Source: an uncultured Thiothrix sp. (GTDB lineage: Bacteria; Pseudomonadota; Gammaproteobacteria; Thiotrichales; Thiotrichaceae). Taken from it: 64,000 bases of DNA. Both the position numbers and the translations under genes were made by a program. The stretch spans positions 1 to 64,000 of the forward strand of contig NZ_CALMZC010000042.1 of the NCBI RefSeq assembly GCF_937873765.1. The letters run 5' to 3'. Each line of letters begins with the position of its first letter. Positions within the stretch are counted from its first letter, which is position 1. Below are positions 46,775-56,425 of the stretch, piece by piece. The notes under the pieces are model-generated. The model was not told the DNA's origin, searched no databases, and saw nothing but the letters and a program-made list of their open reading frames with translations.

Positions 46775-48544
46775 ATGCTATTAGTACTAAAAGAATATGG
46801 ACGTTTATGGTGGCGCCAGCGAGTCTGGCTTAGCTTAGTGCTGCTAGCGATTACCGCAGCGGTCAGTATAGAGCTATTGATTCCGCTGATTTTTAAAAAT
46901 ATGGCGAATGCTTTCGCGCAGCCTGTCAGTGCTGCAAGCACCGAAGTCCTCATGCAGAACCTGCTGTATTTAGCACTCGCTTTCATAATGGAATGGTTTA
47001 TTTGGCGGGCTTTAGAGTTTGGGATTGTGCCACTCGAAGCCGGAGGCATGCGTTATCTGGACTCGTTCTGTTTTGATGTCTTGCTCAAGCAACCTTACCG
47101 CTTCTTTGAAAATAATTTTGCCGGTAGTTTAGTCAAACAAGCCTCACGCTTTATTCGTTCTTTTGAAAGCCTTACCGATTGGTTAGTCTTTCAGCTATAT
47201 AGCAAAGTACTCGCCACGGGGATTGCCCTATTTTTATTCTTCCAGCAAGACCCCTTATTAGCGGCTTATTTCATGGTGTTTATTATTTTATTTGTAGCTT
47301 GGAATCTTGGTTTTTCCTTGTGGAAATTAAAATACGATGAGCGGGTTGCCGAATGGGATTCTAAGTTAGGTGGCTTGTACTCAGATAATATTAGCAATAT
47401 TGCTGTACTCAAAAGTTTCGCTCTAGAAACCACCGAACAAGCTCATGTGCGTGATGCCGCCACTACTTTGTATAAAAAGCGTCGCTTTGCATGGATCTTG
47501 ATGTTTATCTCCTTTGCAGTGCAAGCCATTCTCACCTCTAGCATTGAATTCATTTTGGTTTACAACATGATTCAAGATTGGCAGCGCGGTCAATTTGAGG
47601 TCGGTCAGTATGTACTCTTCCAAACCGTACTCTTAGTACTATTGCGCCATCTATGGGAGTTTGGCCAAAGCTTTCGTGGTTTATTTAGTGCTATTGCTGA
47701 TGCACGCGAAATGGCCAACATTATTCAAAATCAGTCATTAGAACAGGACTTACCACAAGCCGAAGCCCATATTATCCAGCAAGGTCAAATAGAGTTTAAG
47801 CAGATTCATTTTGATTATCGGCAAAACAAAACCGCTAGCACCGAAGTAACTGGTGGCTTATTTGTGGACTTTAATCTAAGCATTCGGGCTGGGGAAAAAA
47901 TTGCTTTGGTTGGTCACTCAGGCTCAGGCAAAACTTCACTGACCAAACTCTTATTCCGCTTTGTCGAGCCACAACAAGGTGAAATTTTAATTGATGGCAT
48001 CCCTACACAACAGTTCAGCTTAGCCTCTTTGCGCCGCCAAATTGCACTCGTACCCCAACAGCCTGAGCTATTTCATCGCAGTATTAAAGATAATATTTTA
48101 TTAGGCAAAACCGTCAGTGATGCCGAATTAGAACGTGTCGCAAGCCAAGCGCAAGCTTTAGATTTTATTGAGCAGCTCCCTGAACGCTTCGATACTTTAG
48201 TCGGTGAGCGTGGCGTGAAATTATCGGGAGGTGAAAAACAACGTATTGCCATCGCACGCGCCCTATTGCAAGCCGCTCCGATTGTTGTGTTGGATGAGGC
48301 GACCAGTGCTTTGGATTCCCTCACGGAGCAACACATTCAAACGGCAATTTTTGAGTTAATTGCGAATAAAACTGCGATAGTGATTGCACATCGCTTGTCC
48401 ACTATCCTACGGATGGATCGGATTATTGTGCTCGCTAATGGCAGCATTCTAGAACAAGGTACGCATGCTGAACTCCTAGCTAAACAAGGGCATTATTATC
48501 AGATGTGGCAACATCAAAGTGGTGAGTTCCTGAATTTAGATTAG
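46775..48544 (+). CDS. ABC exporter, fused permease and ATPase (MsbA-like)
   Basis: Homodimeric-type ABC exporter of 589 residues: six transmembrane segments to about residue 300, then an ATPase domain with Walker A GHSGSGKTSLTKLLF, Q-loop ALVPQQPELFHR, signature LSGGEKQRIAIARAL, Walker B IVVLDEATSALDS and the switch His in IVIAHRLSTI. AGGAG lies 7 bases upstream of the ATG. Substrate cannot be read from sequence. It is divergent from btaAB and shares a promoter region with a Pho box, so lipid flipping is a reasonable but unproven role. Confidence 0.9.
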   Translation: MLLVLKEYGRLWWRQRVWLSLVLLAITAAVSIELLIPLIFKNMANAFAQPVSAASTEVLMQNLLYLALAFIMEWFIWRALEFGIVPLEAGGMRYLDSFCFDVLLKQPYRFFENNFAGSLVKQASRFIRSFESLTDWLVFQLYSKVLATGIALFLFFQQDPLLAAYFMVFIILFVAWNLGFSLWKLKYDERVAEWDSKLGGLYSDNISNIAVLKSFALETTEQAHVRDAATTLYKKRRFAWILMFISFAVQAILTSSIEFILVYNMIQDWQRGQFEVGQYVLFQTVLLVLLRHLWEFGQSFRGLFSAIADAREMANIIQNQSLEQDLPQAEAHIIQQGQIEFKQIHFDYRQNKTASTEVTGGLFVDFNLSIRAGEKIALVGHSGSGKTSLTKLLFRFVEPQQGEILIDGIPTQQFSLASLRRQIALVPQQPELFHRSIKDNILLGKTVSDAELERVASQAQALDFIEQLPERFDTLVGERGVKLSGGEKQRIAIARALLQAAPIVVLDEATSALDSLTEQHIQTAIFELIANKTAIVIAHRLSTILRMDRIIVLANGSILEQGTHAELLAKQGHYYQMWQHQSGEFLNLD

Positions 48545-48642
48545 TCTTCCTAAATTGACAGCTTATCCCACAAAACTGGCACTGTTTGAATGAGGATTTA
48601 TAGTTATAGATATAATCATTCCAACACGGTATACACATATCT

Positions 48643-49752
48643 ATGCCAGCTACATTCTCTAAAAATAAACCCAGCATTTGCCTGAATATGATCGTTAAAA
48701 ATGAGCGGCACATTATTCAGCGCTGCTTGGATAGTTTAAAAGCACATATTGACTACTGGGTGATCAGTGATACCGGCTCCACCGATGGCACTCAAAACTT
48801 TATTCGTGAGTATTTTCAGCAAGCGCAGATTCCCGGTGAGTTACATGAACATGCTTGGAAAAACTTTGCACATAATCGCAATTTAGCCTTAGAAGCCGCT
48901 AAAAACAAAGCCGATTATATTCTATTTATGGATGCCGATGATTATGTCGTTTGGCAGGATGATTTAGGCTTTCATGATCTTACGGAGCATATCTATCTGT
49001 TAAACATGCGTCAGAATGAGGTCGTGTATAGCAACATTAAACTACTACGCTCATCAGTACCTACTCAATGGTGCGGTGTCTTACATGAAGTTTTAAATAT
49101 TGATGATAATTACGATCCTGTAGATTATCCAGCCGCTAATTGCTATATCACCTCAACGCGTGAAGGGGCACGCAATCAAGACCCCGATAAATATATCCGA
49201 GACGCTGAAATTCTTGAGCAAGCTTTAAAAGAAGAGCCAGACAATAGCCGCTATCGCTTTTATCTAGCACGTAGCTATTTAGACGCTAATCAGTATCAGC
49301 AAGCGCTTGAAAACTTCAAAAAACGGGCAGCAATGGGAGGCTGGGAGGAAGAGGTCTACTACTCACTTTTTAGCATGGCACGTTGTTATCAGTTACTCAA
49401 TTATGACAAAGCGCACATTATTGAAGCCTATTTAAAAGCCTTTTATTATCGTCCCAGCCGCCTTGAGGCTTTATACCAAGCCGTGCGCTTATGCCGAGAA
49501 CATGAGTTTTATAGCCTTGGTTATCAACTAGCTAAACTAACTACTCCTATTCGAGGTTCTGATGATCCTCTTTTTGTACAGCATGAAATTTACAACTGGC
49601 GGTTTTTAGATGAACTCGCTGTGTGTGCTGTGAACTGTGGTCATCGTTCTGAGGCACGGGGGATCATTGCGCATTTGATTGCTTCACCGCAAACACCGAC
49701 TGAGCCATTAGCACGTTTACAGGCTAACTTACGAGCAGCCGTCGATTACTAA
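48643..49752 (+). CDS. Family 2-type glycosyltransferase with TPR-like C-terminus
   Basis: Cytoplasmic GT-A fold glycosyltransferase of 369 residues. The nucleotide-sugar region ICLNMIVKNERHIIQRCL and VISDTGSTDGTQNFI is followed by the DxD-type motif ILFMDADDYVVW. Residues about 180-300 contain TPR-like helices (YRFYLARSYLDANQYQQALE). This architecture is common in bacterial proteins that modify glycans or proteins; the acceptor is unknown. Its 3' end overlaps glpR by 4 bases tail to tail. Confidence 0.88.
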   Translation: MPATFSKNKPSICLNMIVKNERHIIQRCLDSLKAHIDYWVISDTGSTDGTQNFIREYFQQAQIPGELHEHAWKNFAHNRNLALEAAKNKADYILFMDADDYVVWQDDLGFHDLTEHIYLLNMRQNEVVYSNIKLLRSSVPTQWCGVLHEVLNIDDNYDPVDYPAANCYITSTREGARNQDPDKYIRDAEILEQALKEEPDNSRYRFYLARSYLDANQYQQALENFKKRAAMGGWEEEVYYSLFSMARCYQLLNYDKAHIIEAYLKAFYYRPSRLEALYQAVRLCREHEFYSLGYQLAKLTTPIRGSDDPLFVQHEIYNWRFLDELAVCAVNCGHRSEARGIIAHLIASPQTPTEPLARLQANLRAAVDY

Positions 49753-50510
49753 CTAAGCTGATGCACGGAGACACCATGCTGAGCACAAACTTGTGCCAGC
49801 TTAGGACGCTCTAAACTATCGATAAATAAGCTTGTTAATTGCGATACGTGCCCGACTCTCACGGGTGCTGTGCGTTCCAATTTAGTTTTATCAGTGACTA
49901 AAAACCGCTCTCGTGCATTATTTAAAATCGCCTGTGTCACGCGCACTTCTCGATAATCGAAGTCTAGCAATGCCCCTTCCTCATCCAAGGCTGAAGCACC
50001 AATCACTGCATAATCCAATTTAAACTGCTTCACGAAATCCGCCGTGGCTTCGCCAATCACCCCACGGTCGGAATGACGCACTACCCCCCCAGCGATAATC
50101 ACCTCAAAACTTGGATTTTGAATCAGAATATTCGCCACATTCAGATTATTCGTAATTACCATCAGATTCTGATGGCTTAACAAAGCTTGCGCGACGGCCT
50201 CGGTGGTTGTGCCGATATTAATAAACAGTGAGCTATTATTCGGAATCTGTGCCGCACACAATTGTCCAATTAAGCGCTTTTCTTCTGAAGCCGTATTGCG
50301 CCGCTGCTCGTAGCCGATATTGCTGACTCCTGAAGGCAATAAAGCACCGCCATGGACTCTTGCTAAGAGTCTGGCTTCACATAGCTCATTTAAATCTTTA
50401 CGGATGGTTTGGGGAGTCACATCGAAGATGGCAACCAGTTCGTCAACCAAAACACGTTCAGCACTGCGCGCTAGTGCCATAATTTGTTGTTGGCGTAATG
50501 ACTGTTGCAT
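49749..50510 (-). CDS. glpR: Glycerol regulon repressor, DeoR family
   Basis: DeoR-family repressor of 253 residues. The N-terminal HTH reads QQIMALARSAERVLVDELVA then VTPQTIRKDLNELCEARLLA, followed by the linker RVHGGALLPSG. The C-terminal sugar-phosphate-binding domain includes SLFINIGTTTEAVAQALL, VIIAGGVVRHSDRGVIGEA and FLVTDKTKLERTAPV. Divergent position from glpD and the glycerol transport operon identifies it as the likely glycerol-3-phosphate-responsive GlpR. Confidence 0.92.
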   Translation of the reverse strand: MQQSLRQQQIMALARSAERVLVDELVAIFDVTPQTIRKDLNELCEARLLARVHGGALLPSGVSNIGYEQRRNTASEEKRLIGQLCAAQIPNNSSLFINIGTTTEAVAQALLSHQNLMVITNNLNVANILIQNPSFEVIIAGGVVRHSDRGVIGEATADFVKQFKLDYAVIGASALDEEGALLDFDYREVRVTQAILNNARERFLVTDKTKLERTAPVRVGHVSQLTSLFIDSLERPKLAQVCAQHGVSVHQLS

Positions 50511-50547
50511 TATCCTCTCCTTTGCGAGCCTGAATGCATAAAATATA

Positions 50548-50583
50548 GCGAAATAACGAAAACAAATCTTGCAAAAACGAAAA
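50548..50583. promoter_or_regulatory. Candidate GlpR operator repeats
   Basis: Direct repeats GCGAAAT (50548-50554), ACGAAAA (50556-50562) and ACGAAAA (50577-50583) lie in the 133-bp glpR-glpD divergent region; the last two are 21 bp apart. DeoR-family GlpR proteins bind such TTTCGTT-type repeats, so they are likely operators for both directions. Confidence 0.5.
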
Positions 50584-50643
50584 TATCTATTGATACTTCA
50601 GAAACTAACCATCGCACTATAAAGCAACCACAGGATAGTATCG

Positions 50644-52152
50644 ATGCTAAATTCATCATCCACTGAAACTTATGATATGGCTGTCATTGGCGGCGGTATT
50701 AATGGTTGTGGTATAGCCCGCGATGCGGTGGGTCGTGGTTTGAAGGTTCTACTCGCGGAACAAGGCGATTTAGCCCAAAGTACTTCATCCGCAAGTACTA
50801 AGTTAATTCATGGCGGTTTACGCTATTTGGAATATTATGAATTTCGTTTAGTGCGTGAAGCTCTTTCGGAACGTGAGGTTTTATTAAAAAACGCACCGCA
50901 CATTATTTGGCCTTTGCGTTTTGTACTCCCCAACAATAAAGCTGTTAGACCTGCTTGGCTGGTACGTCTAGGTCTATTTCTTTATGACCATATGGGTGGT
51001 CGCAAACTCTTGCCTGCTACTCAGACTTTTAAGCTAAATAAGCACTCCGAACTTGGTGAGCCGATTAAAGATAATTTTGAAGTCGCTTTTGAATACTCAG
51101 ATTGCTGGGTGGATGATGCACGTTTAGTCGTCTTGAATGCTTTAGATGCCGCCAAGCGTGGTGCAGATATTCGTGTCCAAACTCGCTGCACTAGCGCTAA
51201 ACGAGTGAATGGTGTTTGGCAGGTAAAGCTGGAAAATCAAGAAACGAAACAAAGCGAAACTATTCAAGCGCGGATACTCGTGAATGCCACAGGGCCTTGG
51301 ATTGATCATTTATTACATGAAGTCAAAGTCCTAGCCGAGGATAAACACAATGTACGCTTAGTGCGGGGTAGTCATGTGATTGTGCCCAAACTCTATGAGC
51401 ATGATCGGGCTTATTTTTTCCAAAATACCGACGGGCGCATTATGTTCGCGATTCCCTACGAGCAGGATTTTACCCTGCTAGGCACTACAGATGCCGATCA
51501 TCATGGCAGCTTAGAGCAGGTCAAAATTACCGAACAAGAAACACAGTATTTGTGTGATTCAGCCAGTTTGTATTTCAAAAAGCCAATCGAGCGCTCCTCG
51601 GTGGTTTGGACTTATGCGGGGGTGCGTCCCCTTTATGATGATGGTGCAAGCCAAGCGCAAGCGGCTACTCGTGAATATGTTCTGCGCGTGGAAGATGAAG
51701 CAGGACAAGCACCTTTATTGAATGTATTTGGTGGCAAGATCACCACTTATCGGCGTTTAGCGGAAGATGCTTTAAGTAAATTAAGAACATGGATGCCGAA
51801 TGCAAGTGCTGAATGGACTAAAGATGCCGCTTTGCCAGGTGGTGAATTTGCTTTGGAAGAACGTCCCCAATTGATTCAGCAATTGCAGCAGGACTATTCC
51901 TTTGTCAATCATGCTTGGGCAGAAAGTTTGATGTGCCGTTATGGCAAGCGTGCTTGGGACGTTTTAGGTGATGCTAAAAGTTTAGGCGATCTAGGGCAGG
52001 CATTTGGTGCTAGTTTAACAGAACGTGAGGCGCAGTTTTTGCGTGTCCATGAATGGGCAAAGGATGCAGATGCGATTCTATGGCGGAGGAGTAAGTTAGG
52101 CTTACATATGACGCCGGAGCAGCGCACTGCATTCAAGGCGTGGTTGCACTAA
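50644..52152 (+). CDS. glpD: Aerobic glycerol-3-phosphate dehydrogenase
   Basis: FAD enzyme of 502 residues at the inner membrane that oxidises glycerol-3-phosphate to dihydroxyacetone phosphate and feeds quinone. The FAD fold reads MAVIGGGINGCGIARDAVG, followed by STSSASTKLIHGGLRYLE and the C-terminal GVRPLYDDGASQAQAATREY. Length and motifs match GlpD. An AGGAT-type site precedes the ATG. It leads the operon with the glycerol importer; the next start is 29 bp after the glpD stop. Confidence 0.96.
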   Translation: MLNSSSTETYDMAVIGGGINGCGIARDAVGRGLKVLLAEQGDLAQSTSSASTKLIHGGLRYLEYYEFRLVREALSEREVLLKNAPHIIWPLRFVLPNNKAVRPAWLVRLGLFLYDHMGGRKLLPATQTFKLNKHSELGEPIKDNFEVAFEYSDCWVDDARLVVLNALDAAKRGADIRVQTRCTSAKRVNGVWQVKLENQETKQSETIQARILVNATGPWIDHLLHEVKVLAEDKHNVRLVRGSHVIVPKLYEHDRAYFFQNTDGRIMFAIPYEQDFTLLGTTDADHHGSLEQVKITEQETQYLCDSASLYFKKPIERSSVVWTYAGVRPLYDDGASQAQAATREYVLRVEDEAGQAPLLNVFGGKITTYRRLAEDALSKLRTWMPNASAEWTKDAALPGGEFALEERPQLIQQLQQDYSFVNHAWAESLMCRYGKRAWDVLGDAKSLGDLGQAFGASLTEREAQFLRVHEWAKDADAILWRRSKLGLHMTPEQRTAFKAWLH

Positions 52153-52181
52153 CCACGCATACAGGAGGAGGGAGAAAATTC

Positions 52182-53270
52182 ATGAGCTTGACACTGGAGC
52201 AAGTGTCTAAGGTCGTTGGACGAGATACACATATTTATCCTACGTCTTTACACCTCAAAGCGGGCAGTTTAAATGTACTGCTCGGGCCTACGCTTGCGGG
52301 TAAAACCAGCTTAATGCGCTTAATGGCAGGTTTGGATGTACCCAGTAGTGGGCGGGTGTTATGGAAAGACCAAGATGTCACCGGCCAGCCCGTGCAAAAA
52401 CGTAATATTGCCATGGTCTACCAGCAATTTATTAATTATCCAGCCATGACCGTGTATGAGAACATTGCCTCACCTTTACGCATTCGCGGTTTGCATAAAA
52501 AAGAGCTTGATAAGCGTGTGCAAGAAGCAGCGGATTTACTCAAGCTCACGCCCATGCTCAAACGCAAACCCCTCGAATTATCCGGTGGTCAGCAACAGCG
52601 TTGCGCTTTAGCGCGCGCCTTGGTGAAAGATGCTGATTTAGTGCTGCTGGATGAACCACTCGCCAATCTTGATTACAAACTGCGCGAAGAGCTGCGCGAA
52701 GAATTACCACGGATTTTTACCGCTTCGGGCGCAGTATTTGTGTATGCGACGACTGAGCCGACTGAAGCTTTATTACTCGGCGGCAATACCGCCACTCTTT
52801 GGGAAGGTCGCATTACTCAATTCGCCCCGACTTTAGCCGTGTATCGCAATCCCAATACGATGACGACGGCGCGGGCATTCTCTGACCCACCGATGAATTT
52901 CTTACGCTTCACCAAACAAGGTGCACACTTGACATTCGATAATGGGCAAACTGCACCCGCTACCGGTGTCTGGGCAAATTTACCGAATCAGGCTTATAGC
53001 CTTGGATTCCGCCCTAATCATCTCAGCTTAGAACGCACTAGTTCTGATGCTTTGAGTTTCCAAGTCACTGTCACAGTCGTAGAAATTAGCGGCTCGGAAA
53101 GCTTCGTACATGTCAAACACGGTGAACAGCGTTGGGTGGCGTTACTATCCGGTATTAATGAACCACCTCCGAACACGCTCCTCACCTTGTATGTGGAACC
53201 TAAATATACTTATGTATTTGATACTGAAGGTGCATTAGTGAGTACCTCAGCTCTGGCAAAGGCCGCCTAA
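52182..53270 (+). CDS. glpS: Glycerol ABC transporter ATPase GlpS
   Basis: ABC ATPase of 362 residues of the carbohydrate-uptake (MalK-like) type: Walker A LGPTLAGKTSLMR, signature [15 protein letters not shown], Walker B LVLLDEPLANLD, and a C-terminal TOBE-like regulatory domain. I set the start at ATG 52182 because GGAGGAGGGAG lies just upstream; a frame opening at 52140 overlaps glpD. With GlpT it would form a heterodimeric ATPase, as in the rhizobial GlpSTPQUV glycerol importer. Confidence 0.9.
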   Translation: MSLTLEQVSKVVGRDTHIYPTSLHLKAGSLNVLLGPTLAGKTSLMRLMAGLDVPSSGRVLWKDQDVTGQPVQKRNIAMVYQQFINYPAMTVYENIASPLRIRGLHKKELDKRVQEAADLLKLTPMLKRKPLELSGGQQQRCALARALVKDADLVLLDEPLANLDYKLREELREELPRIFTASGAVFVYATTEPTEALLLGGNTATLWEGRITQFAPTLAVYRNPNTMTTARAFSDPPMNFLRFTKQGAHLTFDNGQTAPATGVWANLPNQAYSLGFRPNHLSLERTSSDALSFQVTVTVVEISGSESFVHVKHGEQRWVALLSGINEPPPNTLLTLYVEPKYTYVFDTEGALVSTSALAKAA

Positions 53271-53279
53271 GGAGCAACT

Positions 53280-54371
53280 ATGGCAGAAATTTACTTGAAA
53301 AAACTAGCCCATAGCTACCTCCCTAATCCGCACAGGCCAGAGGATTATGCCCTAAAAGAAATCGACCAAGTTTGGGAGGACGGCAAAGCTTATGCCCTGC
53401 TGGGTTCTTCAGGCTGCGGCAAATCGACACTGTTAAATATTATTTCCGGCCTCCTCAGCCCCAGCCAAGGCCAAGTGCTATTTGATGGCAAAGATGTGAC
53501 TCACTTACCCACTGAACAACGCCATATTGCGCAAGTGTTCCAGTTTCCAGTGGTCTATGACACCATGAGTGTGTATGACAATCTGGCCTTTCCGCTACGT
53601 AATCGCAAACAAGACGAAGCCATGATTAAAGCGCGTGTCACTGAAATCGCCGATATGTTAGAACTCAGCGCTGATCTGAAGAAAAAAGCGCGCGGTTTAA
53701 CCGCAGATGCCAAGCAAAAAATATCCTTAGGGCGTGGTTTAGTCCGCCAAGATGTGACAGCGATTCTTTTTGATGAACCGCTCACCGTGATTGACCCGCA
53801 TTTAAAATGGCTGTTACGGATGCAACTCAAAGCCTTGCATCAACGATTGAATCGCACCATGATTTATGTCACCCACGATCAAACCGAGGCACTCACTTTC
53901 GCCGATCAAGTGGTAGTGATGTATGACGGCTATGTGGTGCAAATAGGTACGCCACAGCAACTATTTGAACAGCCCGAACATACGTTTGTTGGCTATTTCA
54001 TTGGCAGTCCGGGGATGAACTTATTACCAGTGCAAGTCGATGGGAATATCGCACACTTAAATGGGCAAAGAATTCCGCTGAATACCCACTATGCATCCAA
54101 AAACGGAGACCACATTGAGCTAGGAATCCGCCCCGAATTTACCCAACTCAGCATTACCGAATCTACGCATAGTCTACCCGTGACGATTAAGCGTATTGAA
54201 GATATTGGTCGGCATAAAATCGCCCGCGCTGACTATCAGGGTAAGGAAATTAATATTATCGTGCCGGAAGATCAGCCCGTATCCATCGACTATAAATACT
54301 TAACTCTCGATCCAAATTATATCCATCTTTACGCCAATGGCTGGCGACTCAAGCAGGAGGCCGCAGCATGA
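53280..54371 (+). CDS. glpT: Glycerol ABC transporter ATPase GlpT (degenerate signature)
   Basis: Second ABC ATPase, 363 residues. Walker A GSSGCGKSTLLNIISG and Walker B TAILFDEPLTVIDPHLKW are intact, and the His switch is in YVTHDQTEAL. The LSGGQ signature is replaced by RGLTADAKQKISLGRGL, so one composite ATP site of the GlpS/GlpT heterodimer is probably impaired or regulatory. This substitution is a feature I associate with GlpT homologues. It overlaps glpP by 4 bases. It is not related to the MFS glycerol-3-phosphate transporter also called GlpT. Confidence 0.88.
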   Translation: MAEIYLKKLAHSYLPNPHRPEDYALKEIDQVWEDGKAYALLGSSGCGKSTLLNIISGLLSPSQGQVLFDGKDVTHLPTEQRHIAQVFQFPVVYDTMSVYDNLAFPLRNRKQDEAMIKARVTEIADMLELSADLKKKARGLTADAKQKISLGRGLVRQDVTAILFDEPLTVIDPHLKWLLRMQLKALHQRLNRTMIYVTHDQTEALTFADQVVVMYDGYVVQIGTPQQLFEQPEHTFVGYFIGSPGMNLLPVQVDGNIAHLNGQRIPLNTHYASKNGDHIELGIRPEFTQLSITESTHSLPVTIKRIEDIGRHKIARADYQGKEINIIVPEDQPVSIDYKYLTLDPNYIHLYANGWRLKQEAAA

Positions 54372-55237
54372 ATAAAACGTGGAATAATAAAGCGTGGTGG
54401 ATGGTATTACCTGTCGTGCTGTTGGTGGCCTTTAGCGCTGTGATTCCTTTAATGACAGTAGTGAACTATTCGGTTCAAGATACATTTGGGAATAATCAAT
54501 TCTTCTGGGCTGGTTTACAGTGGTTTGAAGAAATCGTTAACTCTGAACGTTTCCATGATGCACTGGCTCGGCAATTTTTATTTAGCGGCTTAATTTTATT
54601 CATTGAGATTCCCCTTGGCATTTTTATAGCGATGAATATGCCCACTAAAGGCTTGGCAATTTCAGTGTGTTTAGTGTTAATGTCTCTACCCTTATTAATT
54701 CCGTGGAATGTGGTTGGTACGATTTGGCAAATTTTCGGGCGGGTGGATATTGGTTTACTCGGTGCGACTGCCGCTAAACTGGGAATTGATTATAACTACA
54801 CCCGTGATATTGGCGATGCTTGGTTTACCGTGGTGATTATGGATGTCTGGCATTGGACTTCTCTCGTCGCCCTGCTCTGCTATGCAGGTTTGCAATCTAT
54901 TCCACAAGCTTATTATCAAGCAGCGCGGATTGATGGTGCGAGTCAATGGGCGATTTTCCGCTATATCCAACTGCCAAAAATGCGGGGCGTGCTATTAATC
55001 GCAGTGCTCCTGCGCTTTATGGATAGCTTTATGATTTATACCGAGCCATTTGTAGTCACGGGTGGCGGCCCTGGAAATGCTACAACTTTCTTATCTATTG
55101 ACTTAGTGAAAATGGCGATTGGGCAATTTGATTTGGGCCCTGCTGCGGCGTTCTCGCTGGTTTACTTTCTCATTATTCTTTTACTGAGCTGGGTATTCTA
55201 TACGGTGATGACTAACCTTGATAAACAGGGGCAATAA
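54368..55237 (+). CDS. glpP: Glycerol ABC transporter permease GlpP
   Basis: MalF-type permease of 289 residues with six transmembrane segments, beginning in a hydrophobic segment WWMVLPVVLLVAFSAVIPLM. The EAA-type coupling loop reads YYQAARIDGASQWAIFRYIQ. Followed 3 bp later by glpQ. Together with GlpQ it forms the translocation pore. Confidence 0.92.
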   Translation: MNKTWNNKAWWMVLPVVLLVAFSAVIPLMTVVNYSVQDTFGNNQFFWAGLQWFEEIVNSERFHDALARQFLFSGLILFIEIPLGIFIAMNMPTKGLAISVCLVLMSLPLLIPWNVVGTIWQIFGRVDIGLLGATAAKLGIDYNYTRDIGDAWFTVVIMDVWHWTSLVALLCYAGLQSIPQAYYQAARIDGASQWAIFRYIQLPKMRGVLLIAVLLRFMDSFMIYTEPFVVTGGGPGNATTFLSIDLVKMAIGQFDLGPAAAFSLVYFLIILLLSWVFYTVMTNLDKQGQ

Positions 55238-55240
55238 GCG

Positions 55241-56095
55241 ATGAATACGACTGTTACCCTTCCCCATAGCCCCACGCTTGCACCTAAACGCTCACGTCTT
55301 ACCCGTCAAGGCATAGTTATGACGGTTTATTTAATCTTTTTGATGCTACCGATTTATTGGTTACTCAATATGAGTTTAAAAACCAATGAGGAAATTTTAT
55401 CTACTTTTAGTTTATGGCCACAAAATTTTACTTTAGCCAATTATAAAACCATTTTTACCGACCCCAGTTGGTATGGTGGCTATATTAATTCCATCACCTA
55501 TGTGGTGATGAATACCGTGATTTCGATCACTGTGGCTTTACCGGCCGCCTATGCCTTTTCGCGCTACCGCTTTTTAGGTGATACCCATCTGTTTTTTTGG
55601 CTTCTGACCAATCGTATGGCACCACCTGCAGTATTTGCCCTGCCCTTTTTCCAACTATATAGCTCAGTGGGTTTATTCGATACGCATATTGGCGTAGCAC
55701 TCGCGCATTGTTTATTTAATGTGCCCTTGGCAGTGTGGATTTTGGAAGGTTTTATGTCCAGTGTACCAAAGGAAATTGACGAAACAGCTTATATTGACGG
55801 CTATAGTTTCGGACGCTTTTTCACGCGAATTTTTATGCCCTTAATTGCTTCGGGTATCGGTGTCACGGCCTTTTTCTGTTTCATGTTTTCGTGGGTAGAG
55901 CTTTTACTCGCACGTACTCTAACTTCAGTTGCTGCCAAACCAATCGCCGCCACCATGACACGCACGGTATCCGCTTCAGGCATGGATTGGGGTGTATTAG
56001 CGGCAGCGGGTATCTTGACCATTATTCCGGGAGCCTTGGTGATTTGGTTTGTGCGTAATTATATCGCCAAGGGTTTTGCCTTGGGCCGTGTGTAA
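55241..56095 (+). CDS. glpQ: Glycerol ABC transporter permease GlpQ
   Basis: MalG-type permease of 284 residues. Six hydrophobic segments, MSLKTNEEILSTFSLWPQNF near residue 45, and the coupling loop EIDETAYIDGYSFGRFFTRI are typical. It lies between glpP and the small DUF2160 gene in the same operon. The symbol here denotes the ABC permease, not the glycerophosphodiester phosphodiesterase. Confidence 0.92.
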   Translation: MNTTVTLPHSPTLAPKRSRLTRQGIVMTVYLIFLMLPIYWLLNMSLKTNEEILSTFSLWPQNFTLANYKTIFTDPSWYGGYINSITYVVMNTVISITVALPAAYAFSRYRFLGDTHLFFWLLTNRMAPPAVFALPFFQLYSSVGLFDTHIGVALAHCLFNVPLAVWILEGFMSSVPKEIDETAYIDGYSFGRFFTRIFMPLIASGIGVTAFFCFMFSWVELLLARTLTSVAAKPIAATMTRTVSASGMDWGVLAAAGILTIIPGALVIWFVRNYIAKGFALGRV

Positions 56096-56106
56096 AGGAG
56101 GTCAAG

Positions 56107-56400
56107 ATGGAAGGTTCTGCACTGGACTTCAGTTGGATGGCTTGGACATGGCAAACGGCTTTGTTCTTTAGCTTGATTGTTTTGACCTTGATTGGAATGG
56201 GAATTTGGAGTGTAAAGTCGCCGCAAGCACCACGCGTTGGGATTTTACACATCGAAACCACACCAGGTGATCGGCTGTTTATTTCACTCCTAGGCAGTGC
56301 ATTTATCTGCTTAGGCTGGTTAGCAGCTTTCGGCCCCCCGTTATGGTGGGCAGTACTGGTGTGTATCGTTTATGCCTTGGCGGTATTTCGCTGGGTATAA
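56107..56400 (+). CDS. glpU: DUF2160 small membrane protein of the glycerol transporter operon
   Basis: A 97-residue protein with three hydrophobic segments (LDFSWMAWTWQTALFF onward, LFISLLGSAFICLGWL, WWAVLVCIVYALAV). It matches the DUF2160 family always found beside glycerol ABC transporters, where it is named GlpU in rhizobia; role unknown, perhaps an accessory to the permease. AGGAGG lies 5 bases before the ATG. It lies 25 bp before glpV. Confidence 0.85.
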   Translation: MEGSALDFSWMAWTWQTALFFSLIVLTLIGMGIWSVKSPQAPRVGILHIETTPGDRLFISLLGSAFICLGWLAAFGPPLWWAVLVCIVYALAVFRWV

Positions 56401-56425
56401 GATTTGTAACTTAGGAGGAGATGTT

